Assembly (NCBI GenBank): GCA_038106185.1
Contig: JAYODE010000002.1
Location: 1-64,000, forward strand
Direction: 5' to 3'
DNA: 64,000 nucleotides
Source of the DNA: UBA4582 sp038106185
GTDB taxonomy: Bacteria > Pseudomonadota > Gammaproteobacteria > Pseudomonadales > Azotimanducaceae
In this document: positions 15,509-24,516 of the stretch, piece by piece
Position numbering within the stretch: position 1 is the first letter of the stretch
Layout of the letters: every line of letters starts with the position of its first letter
Notes under the pieces: generated by a model
Seen by the model: the letters and a program-made list of their open reading frames with translations, nothing else
What the model was told of the DNA's origin: nothing
Databases searched by the model: none
Made by a program: the position numbers and the translations under genes

Positions 15509-16414
15509 CTAGCTTCCGAGTATGTAGACAAACAAAAACAGTCCTAGCCAAACCACGTCCACAAAGTGCCAGTACCAGGCCGCTGCTTCGAAGCCGAAGC
15601 AATCATCTGCCTTGAAATGACCCTTGATGGCTCTGAACAGCATAATCAGTAACATAAAGGTTCCCAGGGTCACATGGGCACCATGAAAACCGGTTAACAT
15701 AAAGAAGGTGGTACCGTAGATGCCGGCAGTCAAGGTTAAACCTAACTCTTGGTAAGCGTGCTGATACTCCAACACCTGGCAGACAAGGAACACAATGCCC
15801 AAAGCAACGGTCGCACTCAGCCAACCCACCAATTTTCGGCGATTGCCCTCATTGATGCCGTGATGAGCCAAGGTGACAGTAAAACTGGAGGTGACCAGCA
15901 AGATCGTATTTACCAAAGGCAGGCCATACCAGCCCATGGGCTCATTAGCACCGGGAAAACGGGACGGATCCGGCGTGTTGATCATAGGCCACTCGCCGGA
16001 GAATCCCGGGTAAAACAGATAGTCAGCCGGACCTCTCTCGCCTTCACCGCCCAACCAGGGAACAACAAACGCGCGAACATAAAACAAAGCGCCGAAAAAC
16101 GCCGAGAAAAACATTACCTCGGAGAAAATAAACCAGCTCATACCCCAGACATAAGACCGATTCATCTGGTCGCTATACAACTTCGCATGGTTCTCTTCGA
16201 TCACCTTACTGAACCAAACAAACAGCGTCAGTGCCATCACAAAACTGCCAATGAGGAGCACCCAGGTGCCAAAGGAGGAATCTGTCTGGGCTTTCATTTC
16301 GTTGAGCATATTGCCCATACCAAAGACCATCAGAAATATACCTAATGACGCAAAAATCGGGAGCTTGCTGTCATGCGGCACATAATATGTTTGGTACGTT
16401 GCGTCATTCGCCAT
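15509..16414 (-). CDS. ctaE: Cytochrome c oxidase subunit III
   Basis: A 301-residue integral membrane protein with seven predicted helices. Typical segments include GMSWFIFSEVMFFSAFFGA, LVNTILLVTSSFTVTLAHHG, and the C-terminal TGFHGAHVTLG and WYWHFVDVVWLGLFLFVYI. Subunit III stabilises subunit I and its proton uptake. It is the last gene of the minus-strand operon and is followed by a hairpin terminator at 15427-15457. Confidence 0.96.
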   Translation of the reverse strand: MANDATYQTYYVPHDSKLPIFASLGIFLMVFGMGNMLNEMKAQTDSSFGTWVLLIGSFVMALTLFVWFSKVIEENHAKLYSDQMNRSYVWGMSWFIFSEVMFFSAFFGALFYVRAFVVPWLGGEGERGPADYLFYPGFSGEWPMINTPDPSRFPGANEPMGWYGLPLVNTILLVTSSFTVTLAHHGINEGNRRKLVGWLSATVALGIVFLVCQVLEYQHAYQELGLTLTAGIYGTTFFMLTGFHGAHVTLGTFMLLIMLFRAIKGHFKADDCFGFEAAAWYWHFVDVVWLGLFLFVYILGS

Positions 16415-16447
16415 GTTTAATCTCCATCAAATTCGGCGCGGATCTGC

Positions 16448-17005
16448 CTATTCTGCGGCCACCGCCGGCTGATCCAGGGTTTGCTCGGTTATATCGAAAA
16501 GTGTATATGATAAGGTCAGTGTCTCAATCTCTGCAGGCACGTCCCTATCAATAATAAAACGCAACGGCATATCCAGCGATTCTCCGCCTGCCAACTGCTG
16601 TTGTTCAAAACAGAAACATTCTGTCTTATGTAAATAGGTTGCCGCTCTGAAAGGCGTCACGCTCGGCACTGCCTGGGCAGTAATCGCCGAACCCGTGGGA
16701 TTACGAACATAAAAGCTGGTCGTGTTCATCTCGCCAGGGTGCACCTTTATCGAGCGAACCTGTGGCCTGAACTCCCAAGACATATCAGCGTTATTATTGG
16801 TAATAAACTGAACCGTTACCGTCCTGTCTCTATCAACAGAGCTGGTCGCTGTTTGGGTATATTGACCACCAGTCTTGCCATTCAGACCGGTGAGCTCACA
16901 AAACACGGTATATAACGGTACCAGCGCAAACCCAAAGCCGAACATACCAAAGGTGACCAGCACCAGCTTGAGGATCATTCGACTTTTGGGGTTTGACGCT
17001 TTCAT
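16448..17005 (-). CDS. ctaG: Cytochrome c oxidase assembly protein CtaG (Cox11)
   Basis: A 185-residue copper chaperone that supplies CuB to subunit I. It has one N-terminal transmembrane helix (about 10-30) ending at the conserved VPLYTVFCELTGLNGKT, and the copper-binding CFCF motif in KTECFCFEQQQL (about 128-139). It sits between ctaD and ctaE, the usual arrangement. Confidence 0.95.
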   Translation of the reverse strand: MKASNPKSRMILKLVLVTFGMFGFGFALVPLYTVFCELTGLNGKTGGQYTQTATSSVDRDRTVTVQFITNNNADMSWEFRPQVRSIKVHPGEMNTTSFYVRNPTGSAITAQAVPSVTPFRAATYLHKTECFCFEQQQLAGGESLDMPLRFIIDRDVPAEIETLTLSYTLFDITEQTLDQPAVAAE

Positions 17006-17025
17006 TCGCTTCTATTCCTGGCAAT

Positions 17026-18630
17026 CTAACCGTGGGCTTCTTTTAAATCCACTTGGTCTGGGTGCGAAAAGGTGTGGTAGGGTGCCGGTGACGGAATCGT
17101 CCACTCCAATCCATGCGCGCCTTCCCATACCTGAGCGGTCGCTTTCTTGCCTGTTCTGATGCACTTGATCACAATAAACAGGAACAGCAGCTGAGAAAAT
17201 CCGAACAGGAAGGCACCCACACTGGAAACCATGTTGTAGTCAGCGAACTGCAACGCATAATCTGGAATTCGGCGTGGCATACCTGCTAGACCCGTAAAGT
17301 GCTGTGGAAAGAATGTGACGTTGACGCCGACAAATGATAACCAGAAATGGGTTTTGCCCAAGGTCTCGTCGTACATGTTACCAGTCCACTTTGGCAGCCA
17401 GTAGTAGACAGCCGCCATGATCGAGAAGATCGAACCGGGCACCAACACATAATGAAAGTGCGCTACGACAAAGTAGGTGTCCTGATACTGAAAATCAGCC
17501 GGAGCAATCGACAACATCAGACCAGAAAGGCCGCCGATGGTGAACAGGATGACGAATGCGATGGCAAATAACATGGGCGTCTCAAAGCTCATAGAGCCCT
17601 GCCACATGGTGGCGATCCAGTTAAACACCTTGACCCCTGTCGGTACGGCAATCAGCATGGTGGCGTACATGAAATACAATTCCCCCGCCAACGGCATACC
17701 CACAGTAAACATATGGTGGGCCCACACAATAAAGGACAGGAAGGCGATGGAGGAGGTCGCATACACCATGGACGCGTAACCAAACAGGCGCTTACGAGCA
17801 AACGTCGGGATGATCGCAGAAACCACGCCAAACGCTGGCAGAATCATGATATAGACTTCCGGGTGACCAAAGAACCAGAAAACATGCTGAAACAGTACGG
17901 GATCACCACCACCACCGGCATTAAAGAAGGCCGTGCCGAAGTGAATGTCCATCAACATCATAGTCACCACACCCGCCAGAACAGGCATCACCGCAATCAA
18001 GAGATAGGCAGTAATGAGCCAGGTCCAGACAAACAGGGGCATTTGCATCAAGGTCATACCAGGTGCACGCAGATTCAAAATGGTCACTATGACGTTGATC
18101 GATCCCATGATCGATGAGATACCCATCAGGTGCACAGCGAAGATAAAGAAGGTGACGCTGGGGGGTGCATAATCTGTCGATAATGGCGCATAGAAGGTCC
18201 AGCCGAAATTCGGACCGCCGCCCTCCATCAGCATCGTGCTTGCCAGCATCGTGAACGCAAAGGGCAGAATCCAGAAGCTGTAGTTGTTCATTCGCGGTAA
18301 CGCCATGTCAGGCGCACCGATCATCATGGGTACTAGCCAGTTTGCCAAACCCACAAAGGCTGGCATCACAGCACCAAAGACCATGATCAGACCATGCATC
18401 GTCGTCATCTGATTAAAGAAACCCGGATCAATCAGCTGCAAACCTGGCTGAAACAACTCAGCGCGAATCACCAGCGCAAAGGTACCACCGAGGAGAAACA
18501 TGGCAAAACTGAACCACAGATATAGCGTACCAATATCTTTGTGGTTGGTGGTAAAGACCCAACGCATCAGGCCTTTGGCTGGGCCGTGGTGGTGGTCGTC
18601 GTGATGATGTTCTTCAATAATTGCGCTCAT
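17026..18630 (-). CDS. ctaD: Cytochrome c oxidase subunit I
   Basis: A 534-residue catalytic subunit of an A-type haem-copper oxidase with twelve helices. Seen: a His-rich N-terminus (HHHDDHHHG), the low-spin haem histidine in TTMHGLIMVFG, the CuB His-Tyr pair in WFFGHPEVYIMILP, the two CuB histidines in WAHHMFTVG, and the high-spin haem region VAHFHYVLVPG. The GHPEVY form with its tyrosine and the D-channel-type NxxxxxN region fit a proton-pumping A1 enzyme. Whether haem A or haem O is used cannot be read here, because ctaA is not in the cluster. Confidence 0.97.
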   Translation of the reverse strand: MSAIIEEHHHDDHHHGPAKGLMRWVFTTNHKDIGTLYLWFSFAMFLLGGTFALVIRAELFQPGLQLIDPGFFNQMTTMHGLIMVFGAVMPAFVGLANWLVPMMIGAPDMALPRMNNYSFWILPFAFTMLASTMLMEGGGPNFGWTFYAPLSTDYAPPSVTFFIFAVHLMGISSIMGSINVIVTILNLRAPGMTLMQMPLFVWTWLITAYLLIAVMPVLAGVVTMMLMDIHFGTAFFNAGGGGDPVLFQHVFWFFGHPEVYIMILPAFGVVSAIIPTFARKRLFGYASMVYATSSIAFLSFIVWAHHMFTVGMPLAGELYFMYATMLIAVPTGVKVFNWIATMWQGSMSFETPMLFAIAFVILFTIGGLSGLMLSIAPADFQYQDTYFVVAHFHYVLVPGSIFSIMAAVYYWLPKWTGNMYDETLGKTHFWLSFVGVNVTFFPQHFTGLAGMPRRIPDYALQFADYNMVSSVGAFLFGFSQLLFLFIVIKCIRTGKKATAQVWEGAHGLEWTIPSPAPYHTFSHPDQVDLKEAHG

Positions 18631-18644
18631 CCTGAATCTCCTGA

Positions 18645-19787
18645 CTACTGGCCGTTGCTCATCATATTGTTCACTTCTCGAGGCTGAATGGAATCATTCA
18701 TGTTGTTGCCCCAAGCATTTCGTTCATAGGTAACGACAGCGGCGATTTCAGCTGCGTTTAATTGTCCCTTGAAAGACTGCATAGCGGTACCCGCTTTGCC
18801 ATTCAGGACGATATCGAGATGGCCTTCCATGGGTCCAACCGCCAGTCCCTGACCCACAAGAGAAGGAAACGCCGGAGGCAATCCCTGGCCGTTGACCTGA
18901 TGGCAGGCAGCGCACACTCGTACGTACACCTCTTCGCCTTTCGCCATGAGTTCTTCTTGCGACCATTCCTTACCCACTGTTTCGTAGACTTGCCGAGCCT
19001 CTTCCTGCTTGCCGACTAACCACGCATCGTATTCAGCCCGCTCTACCGCTCGCACGACGACTGGCATGAAGCCGTGTTCCTTACCACAGAGTTCCGCGCA
19101 CTGACCGCGATAGATGCCCGGGGTATCAACGACGGTCCATGCTTCGTGGACAAAGCCGGGAATGGCGTCACGCTTAATCGCAAAATCCGGCACCCACCAG
19201 GCGTGCAGCGTATCCCCAGACGTCACCAGAAAGCGCACTCGCGTATTCGTCGGAATGACCAACTCGTTGTCGACATCCAGCAAGTAATGCTCGCGCTTTC
19301 GAACCTCGTTTTTGATCTCTTCCTGAGGCGTCAGCAACGAACTGATAAACTTCACTTCCTTAGTGGGATCATCGTTGAGATAGGTATATTGCCACTTCCA
19401 CTGCAGACCTCGGACTTCAATATCAATCTCTGAGTTACCCGCATCGTACATAGCGGTCAGCGTCGTGGTTGCCGGGACGGCCATGGCGACCAGTATCAGT
19501 ACCGGTACGACGGTCCAGAGAATTTCGATCTTGGTGTTGTCGTGGAAATCAGCCGGGACGGCGCCAAGGGATTTTCTATGGGTCAGCATGGAATAGATCA
19601 TGACCGAAAATACCACTACGCCGATCGCGACACACACCCAGAATATCAGCATGTGGAGGTCGTAAACCTGGCGACTGATCTCGGTAACACCTTGTCTCAT
19701 GTTCACCGTCCAGTCAGCGTGAACCACGCTGCCGGGCAGTAGCAGCGACAAAGCAACTAACCACTTACTCTGCTTCGCTTTATCCAT
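18645..19787 (-). CDS. ctaC: Cytochrome c oxidase subunit II with fused cytochrome c domain (caa3 type)
   Basis: A 380-residue protein: signal peptide, two transmembrane helices, the cupredoxin domain with the CuA ligands in GQCAELCGKEHGFM (about 225-238) and the upstream His in LHAWW, then a C-terminal cytochrome c domain with CAACH (about 291-295) and its Met ligand (GTAMQSF). The fused haem c makes this a caa3 oxidase that accepts electrons directly. I use ATG 19787 because it begins the signal peptide; an in-frame extension to 19919 would precede it with unrelated polar sequence. It is the first gene of the operon. Confidence 0.94.
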   Translation of the reverse strand: MDKAKQSKWLVALSLLLPGSVVHADWTVNMRQGVTEISRQVYDLHMLIFWVCVAIGVVVFSVMIYSMLTHRKSLGAVPADFHDNTKIEILWTVVPVLILVAMAVPATTTLTAMYDAGNSEIDIEVRGLQWKWQYTYLNDDPTKEVKFISSLLTPQEEIKNEVRKREHYLLDVDNELVIPTNTRVRFLVTSGDTLHAWWVPDFAIKRDAIPGFVHEAWTVVDTPGIYRGQCAELCGKEHGFMPVVVRAVERAEYDAWLVGKQEEARQVYETVGKEWSQEELMAKGEEVYVRVCAACHQVNGQGLPPAFPSLVGQGLAVGPMEGHLDIVLNGKAGTAMQSFKGQLNAAEIAAVVTYERNAWGNNMNDSIQPREVNNMMSNGQ

Positions 19788-19816
19788 CCCAAGAACTCCA
19801 ATTTTAAATAAATACC

Positions 19817-19842
19817 GTCCAGTCAGGCGCTGCCCGCTGGAC
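19817..19842 (-). promoter_or_regulatory. Inverted repeat in the cox operon leader
   Basis: GTCCAG and CTGGAC enclose a GC-rich 14-base segment that can pair partly, 30 bp before the ctaC start. It could influence translation, but no known riboswitch or operator is recognised. Confidence 0.3.
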
Positions 19843-20056
19843 ACTAAACTTTCTCTATCGCTTTCTCTAATTATGTCGACCTTGATTGGGCGCTCATGGC
19901 ATATACGATTACGGTTCAAAACCAGACCAGACTCTTGACTGGCATCCCCTGCGACTCCGAGTTATCGCATACTACCACGGTCACCTTGACAGACGTGATC
20001 CTTCCCTTGCCCGAAGACGCGATATCACCAATCTGTATGGACGCGAAACCGCGGCA

Positions 20057-20084
20057 ATTATAGCAATGCCGACCGGTTTCTCAA
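20057..20084 (-). promoter_or_regulatory. Sigma70-type promoter of the cytochrome oxidase operon
   Basis: The minus strand has TTGAGA (20084-20079) and a perfect TATAAT (20062-20057) with a 16-bp spacer. It lies about 270 bp upstream of ctaC and implies a long 5' leader. The 501-bp interval 19788-20288 holds no other feature that I can support. Confidence 0.6.
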
Positions 20085-20288
20085 GGTCCGACACAGCTGA
20101 TTACCTAGCTTTTCGATCGAATGTCGACAGTTTCTTGGGATTTGCATAGGGACCCACCCACGAACCGCCTGTAAAACCCGATCTTCTGCCGACCTCAATT
20201 AGACCTAAGATTCTCAGGACAACTGCAAAGCCTGACACGATAGCCTCCCCCAGACGGCCTTTTTGTGAGCTTGCCGTTGGCCCTGGGA

Positions 20289-20489
20289 TTAGTCGGTCAA
20301 CTTGATCGGCTGCCAATCACTCGCCAACTCGACTTCACTGGCGAGGGACAAGTCGGACATATTCTGGTTGAAACTGCATTGGTTGCAGTGTCGACTCTGG
20401 CCATCGGCGGTCACTAGTACATAGGTCGTATCTTCAGCGCCGCATTGCGGACAGATGGCACCAGCAATAAAACGTTTCCTAATCGCCAA
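20289..20489 (-). CDS. yheV: YheV-family zinc-ribbon protein
   Basis: A 66-residue protein, the same length as E. coli YheV, beginning MAIRKRFIAGAICPQCG. Two CxxC pairs (CPQC and CNQC) form a probable zinc ribbon; the function is unknown. The start is TTG at 20489, preceded by AGGAAGG with a 5-base spacing; this choice reproduces the family N-terminus exactly and overlaps the end of prlC by 11 bp. An ATG-only search would give a longer, wrong start inside prlC. The pairing with prlC is also seen in Pseudomonas. Confidence 0.87.
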   Translation of the reverse strand: MAIRKRFIAGAICPQCGAEDTTYVLVTADGQSRHCNQCSFNQNMSDLSLASEVELASDWQPIKLTD

Positions 20490-22518
20490 GGATACCTTCC
20501 TGACGCAAAAGCGCCTTGATCTCAGGCTCTCTGCCCATAAAAGCGACAAACATATCCATCGGCTCTTCAGAGCCACCTTTCTCCAGGATTGTTGCCAGGA
20601 ATCTTTCACCGGTCTGACGGTTGAAAATACCGTCTTGCTGAAAGCGCGAGAACGCATCGGCCGACAACACTTCGGCCCATTTATAACTGTAATAGCCGGC
20701 GGCATAGCCACCACCAAAAATATGCCCAAAACTATGCTGAAAACGATTGAACGGCGCCGCTGGCAACACGGCTACCTGCGCCCTCACCTCATCCAGAAGC
20801 TGCTGTATTTGTCGCTCCTGAGTGGCGTCAAACTCACAGCGTAAGCGGAAATCAAACAAGGAAAATTCAACCTGACGCACCATCTGCATGGCAGACTGGA
20901 AATTTTTAGCGGCCAGCGCCTTATTCAGTAACTCAATCGGCAAGGGTTCTCCCGTTTCGTGGTGGCCGGAAATAAAGGCCAGCGCCTCTTCTTGCCAACA
21001 CCAGTTTTCCATGAACTGGCTGGGTAGTTCGACGGCATCCCAGGCAACGCCATTGATACCAGAAACGTCGGCGCAATTGACTTGCGTCAGCATATGATGC
21101 AGGCCATGGCCAAATTCATGAAATAGCGTGACGACTTCATCGTGCGTCAATAACGCGGGCTGATCGCCTACCGGCGCAGAAAAGTTGCAGGTCAGGTAGG
21201 CGACTGGCAATTGCTGGCTTCCGTCAGATCGAAGCCGTCGAACTCGACAATCGTCCATCCAGGCACCACCTTGTTTATGCTGCCGAGCGTAAAGGTCCAG
21301 ATAAAAACGTGCGATCAGTTGACCATTTTTGACGACCTCATAGGTCGTCACATCCTGATGCCAAGTGGGCATATCGTTCACCCGGACTATCTCCAGACCG
21401 AACAAGCGATTAACCACCTCAAACATCCCCAGAATAACCCTGGGCGCGGGCAGATAGGGACGCAAAGTCTCGCTGGAGAGTTTGAATTGACTTTCTTTCA
21501 GCTTCTCGCCGTAAAACCCCAGGTCCCAGGGGTTCAATGTATCTACGCCGAATTGATCTCGAGCGAATTCACAAAGCACTCGATATTCCTTGGCCGCTTC
21601 GGACTTGGCATGAGCTGCGAGTTCATTCAGGAAAGACAATACCTGCTCTGTCGACTTCGCCATCTTGGTGGCCAGTGACAACTCTGCATAATTGTTAAAG
21701 CCTAATAGCATGGCTTTTTCTTTCTCGAGCGCAAGTATCTCTGTCATGACGTCTGAGTTATCCCATTGCCCCGCATGAGGTCCGGTATCTGAGGCTCGCG
21801 TCACGTACGCCTCATACATCTGCCGCCGAAGCCGTTGATTTTCACAGAAGGTCATGACCGGCATATAGCTGGGAAAATCCAAGGTCAGCAGGTAGCCCTG
21901 TTGGCCTCGTTGTTCCGCCGTCTGCCGAGCAAGCGCCAGGGCACTGGGAGGTAGTCCCGCTAACTCGGATTCGTCGGTAATCAATTTTGACCATGCCATG
22001 GTGGCATCCAACACATTATCCCTAAATCGACCCGACAACTCGGCGTGACGTTGGCCAATCTCGGCAATGCGTTTTTGCTGGTTCGGCGGCAGATCGATAC
22101 CGGCTAACCGGAAGTCCCGTAGCGCGTTATTCAGCGCCTTGCGCTCGGGCTGGTCCAGCTGGTGATATTCTTGGCTGGCGGCAATTGTCTGGTAAGACTT
22201 GAACAATCTCTGATTTTGTCCAATCGCCGTAGAATATTCCGCCAACTTGGGCCGACAGGCGTTCCAGGCCTCACGTAATTCAGGCGTATTTACCACCGCG
22301 CTCAGGTGACCGACGGCCGAGTAGGCTTGTCGAAGCTCATCCTCCATCTGTTCAATCGCTGGCACCAGACTGGCCCAGGCGGTCTGCTCCGCATCTAACA
22401 GTTTCTCTATGGCCAGCAGGTTCGTTTTGAGACGAGCCTCTATGGCAGGCACCACATGCTCCGGCTTGATTAAGTGGAACGGCGGCAACTCGTAGGTTTC
22501 AAGCAGTGGATTCGTCAT
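20479..22518 (-). CDS. prlC: Oligopeptidase A (M3 metallopeptidase)
   Basis: A 679-residue cytoplasmic zinc peptidase of the thimet oligopeptidase family that degrades short peptides, including cleaved signal peptides. The zinc motif HEFGHGLHH (HExxH) is near residue 470 and the third ligand glutamate follows in the downstream helix (VELPSQFMENW). The C-terminal YYSYKWAEVLSADAF is typical of the family, and the length matches E. coli PrlC. It follows aroE by 3 bp and overlaps yheV at its end. Confidence 0.95.
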   Translation of the reverse strand: MTNPLLETYELPPFHLIKPEHVVPAIEARLKTNLLAIEKLLDAEQTAWASLVPAIEQMEDELRQAYSAVGHLSAVVNTPELREAWNACRPKLAEYSTAIGQNQRLFKSYQTIAASQEYHQLDQPERKALNNALRDFRLAGIDLPPNQQKRIAEIGQRHAELSGRFRDNVLDATMAWSKLITDESELAGLPPSALALARQTAEQRGQQGYLLTLDFPSYMPVMTFCENQRLRRQMYEAYVTRASDTGPHAGQWDNSDVMTEILALEKEKAMLLGFNNYAELSLATKMAKSTEQVLSFLNELAAHAKSEAAKEYRVLCEFARDQFGVDTLNPWDLGFYGEKLKESQFKLSSETLRPYLPAPRVILGMFEVVNRLFGLEIVRVNDMPTWHQDVTTYEVVKNGQLIARFYLDLYARQHKQGGAWMDDCRVRRLRSDGSQQLPVAYLTCNFSAPVGDQPALLTHDEVVTLFHEFGHGLHHMLTQVNCADVSGINGVAWDAVELPSQFMENWCWQEEALAFISGHHETGEPLPIELLNKALAAKNFQSAMQMVRQVEFSLFDFRLRCEFDATQERQIQQLLDEVRAQVAVLPAAPFNRFQHSFGHIFGGGYAAGYYSYKWAEVLSADAFSRFQQDGIFNRQTGERFLATILEKGGSEEPMDMFVAFMGREPEIKALLRQEGILGD

Positions 22519-22521
22519 TTA

Positions 22522-23340
22522 TCACTCCGAAATTGAAGCCCCGCGCAGCAAGTCGATCACCGAACGAGTCTGTACTTTCCTGTCAAACCAAAGCTCAAAG
22601 GCCAAGGCCGCCTGCTCAACCAACATGCCCAAACCATCACTGACCGCAACCGCTCCGTTATTCATGCACCACTGGTTAAACTCGGTCATCTGGTCACTAT
22701 AGACCATATCGTAAACGTGGCTGTTGGCGCCAATCACGCTGGTGGGTATCTGCGGTCGCCCGCCCGTGAGACCTGCCGAGGTGCCATTGATCACCAGATC
22801 ATAGCCGAACGCCAGGCTGTCGCTGTCGGTCAAGCGAACTGACCCACCTAAGTGCGCGACCAAATCTGCGGCCTTAGCAGGGTTTCGATTCCAAAGATCC
22901 AGGGACAAGGGTCCTGCGGCAAGTAAATTACCCAGTACGCCGCGAACCGCGCCGCCCGCACCCAGTACCAAAATTCGCTTTCCCTGCAGCTGCCAGCCGA
23001 GGTTCTGGGTCAAGTCAGTCACCAACCCTGGACCATCGGTATTGTCCCCAAACAGCTTGCCGTCTGGCAGCACCTTGATGGTATTGACCGCCTGGGCAAG
23101 GCGGGCTCGATCTGAGACAACATCCGCAAACTGGTAGGCATCGAACTTAAACGGCACCGTGATATTAAAGCCCTTTGCGCCTTCCGCGATAAATGCGCGA
23201 GCGCTGGCCGCAAACTCTTGCAGCGGTGCCTCTATTTTATCGTAACGAATGTTGATGTTAACTTGGCGAGCAAACGCCTGATGGATGGAAGGCGACTTGC
23301 TGTGGCTGACCGGATGTCCCAATACCGCAAGGCGCAACAT
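22522..23340 (-). CDS. aroE: Shikimate dehydrogenase
   Basis: A 272-residue NADPH-dependent enzyme that reduces 3-dehydroshikimate in aromatic amino acid synthesis. Substrate-binding segment GHPVSHSKSPSIHQ, catalytic lysine in NITVPFKFDAYQFAD (about 60-74), catalytic aspartate in GDNTDGPGLV, and the NADP Rossmann motif VLGAGGAVRGVLG are all present. Its ATG overlaps the tsaC stop (TGATG), so it is translationally coupled. Confidence 0.95.
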   Translation of the reverse strand: MLRLAVLGHPVSHSKSPSIHQAFARQVNINIRYDKIEAPLQEFAASARAFIAEGAKGFNITVPFKFDAYQFADVVSDRARLAQAVNTIKVLPDGKLFGDNTDGPGLVTDLTQNLGWQLQGKRILVLGAGGAVRGVLGNLLAAGPLSLDLWNRNPAKAADLVAHLGGSVRLTDSDSLAFGYDLVINGTSAGLTGGRPQIPTSVIGANSHVYDMVYSDQMTEFNQWCMNNGAVAVSDGLGMLVEQAALAFELWFDRKVQTRSVIDLLRGASISE

Positions 23341-23924
23341 CAGGGGTTAGCCTTGGGGCTGGGCGCACGAATCACAGCGCCCGTCACCAGATCGCGAATC
23401 TCACTGGCCCCGGATTGACCACCCAGAGCACCTGGAACGATAAGATCAATTGCGCCTCGAAAATAGCGCTGCACCGTCAATTTTGAAAGGGCGGGCGCCT
23501 TGCCGCCAGGATTGGCAGAAGTCGAGACGATGGGCTGCCCCACGGCTCTACACACGCCCTGAACCACCGAATGGGCAGAAACTCGAATCGCGACCCTGTC
23601 ACTATCGCCGGCAATCCAATCGGGTACTTGCTCACTGCGCGGCACAATAAAGGTCACTGGACCAGGCCAAACCTGTTGGAGCAGGCTTCGTTGTTCTTCG
23701 GTAATGTGACCTATATATCCTTCGACCTGCTCGAAACTGGCACCAACAAGAATCAACCCTTGGCGCCAGCTACGCTGCTTCATCGACAAAATACGATTCA
23801 CCGCTTCCGGGTCTTCTGGCAGGCAACCCAGACCCCAGACCCCTTCCGTTGGGTAGGCAATCACGGCACCCTGTTGCAACCGGGTCGCGACCATCTTGTA
23901 ACGCCAGGATTGAGGCTGAGGCAT
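23340..23924 (-). CDS. tsaC: Threonylcarbamoyl-AMP synthase (YrdC/Sua5 family)
   Basis: A 194-residue enzyme that makes threonylcarbamoyl-AMP from threonine, bicarbonate and ATP for the t6A tRNA modification. Characteristic YrdC segments are GAVIAYPTEGVWGLGC, SMKQRSWRQGLILVG with the basic residues that hold the nucleotide, WPGPVTFIVP, VAIRVSAH and STSANPGGKA. The start at ATG 23924 gives the usual short TsaC form without a Sua5 C-terminal domain. It lies between purE and aroE on the same strand. Confidence 0.94.
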   Translation of the reverse strand: MPQPQSWRYKMVATRLQQGAVIAYPTEGVWGLGCLPEDPEAVNRILSMKQRSWRQGLILVGASFEQVEGYIGHITEEQRSLLQQVWPGPVTFIVPRSEQVPDWIAGDSDRVAIRVSAHSVVQGVCRAVGQPIVSTSANPGGKAPALSKLTVQRYFRGAIDLIVPGALGGQSGASEIRDLVTGAVIRAPSPKANP

Positions 23925-23940
23925 TAAAGCGAATGAGTTC

Positions 23941-24435
23941 CTAGATCTCGAGGTTATGATTCTTTTGTCGGATGCTTTCGGCATTTGCCGCTCGCTCAGC
24001 CAGCAATCGCGCGTGCAACGCTGAATCAGCCAGTGCCAGCATTTGTGCCGCCAGATAGCCAGCATTCTTGGCGCCAGCCTTGCCAATCGCGACCGTCGCG
24101 ACCGGCACGCCGCCGGGCATTTGAACCGTCGACAACAAGGCATCGAATCCCTGCAAGGGGCCCGAGTCAATGGGCACGCCGATCACGGGCCGCAAGGTCT
24201 GCGCCGCCACTGCACCGGCAAGATGCGCCGCCATACCGGCGCCCGCAATGAATACCGCACAACCACGCTGTTCAGCATCGTTGATATAGGCTTTCGTGTC
24301 CTCGGGCGTTCGATGCGCAGAGGTGACTCGTACCTCGTACCTGACCCCCAAGCCTTTCAACACCTCACAGCCTGCCTTCATAATCGGCAGATCTGAGTCC
24401 GAACCCATTAAAATCGCGACGAATGGCGTATTCAT
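23941..24435 (-). CDS. purE: N5-carboxyaminoimidazole ribonucleotide mutase
   Basis: A 164-residue class I PurE that converts N5-CAIR to CAIR in purine synthesis. Conserved active-site segments are MGSDSDLPIM, VTSAHRTPE (catalytic His), FIAGAGMAAHLAG, GVPI and QMPGGVPVATVAIG. The ATG at 24435 has GAGGG 6 bases upstream; a TTG two codons earlier is less likely. purK, the usual partner, is not adjacent: the upstream neighbour on this strand is dprA. Confidence 0.95.
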   Translation of the reverse strand: MNTPFVAILMGSDSDLPIMKAGCEVLKGLGVRYEVRVTSAHRTPEDTKAYINDAEQRGCAVFIAGAGMAAHLAGAVAAQTLRPVIGVPIDSGPLQGFDALLSTVQMPGGVPVATVAIGKAGAKNAGYLAAQMLALADSALHARLLAERAANAESIRQKNHNLEI

Positions 24436-24516
24436 AAACAACCCTCTTTCAAAGGGATCGAAACTTACCCTAGTCTTTATCGGCTTTCAAGAACCACGCT
24501 GAGATTCTGCAGCCAG

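Noticed and set aside
19788..19919. N-terminal extension of ctaC to 19919
   Set aside because: The signal peptide begins at the internal ATG 19787, and the extension is polar and unlike the family.
20101..20316. Small open frames in the cox upstream region
   Set aside because: They lack ribosome sites and family resemblance, and they lie over the promoter or the end of yheV.
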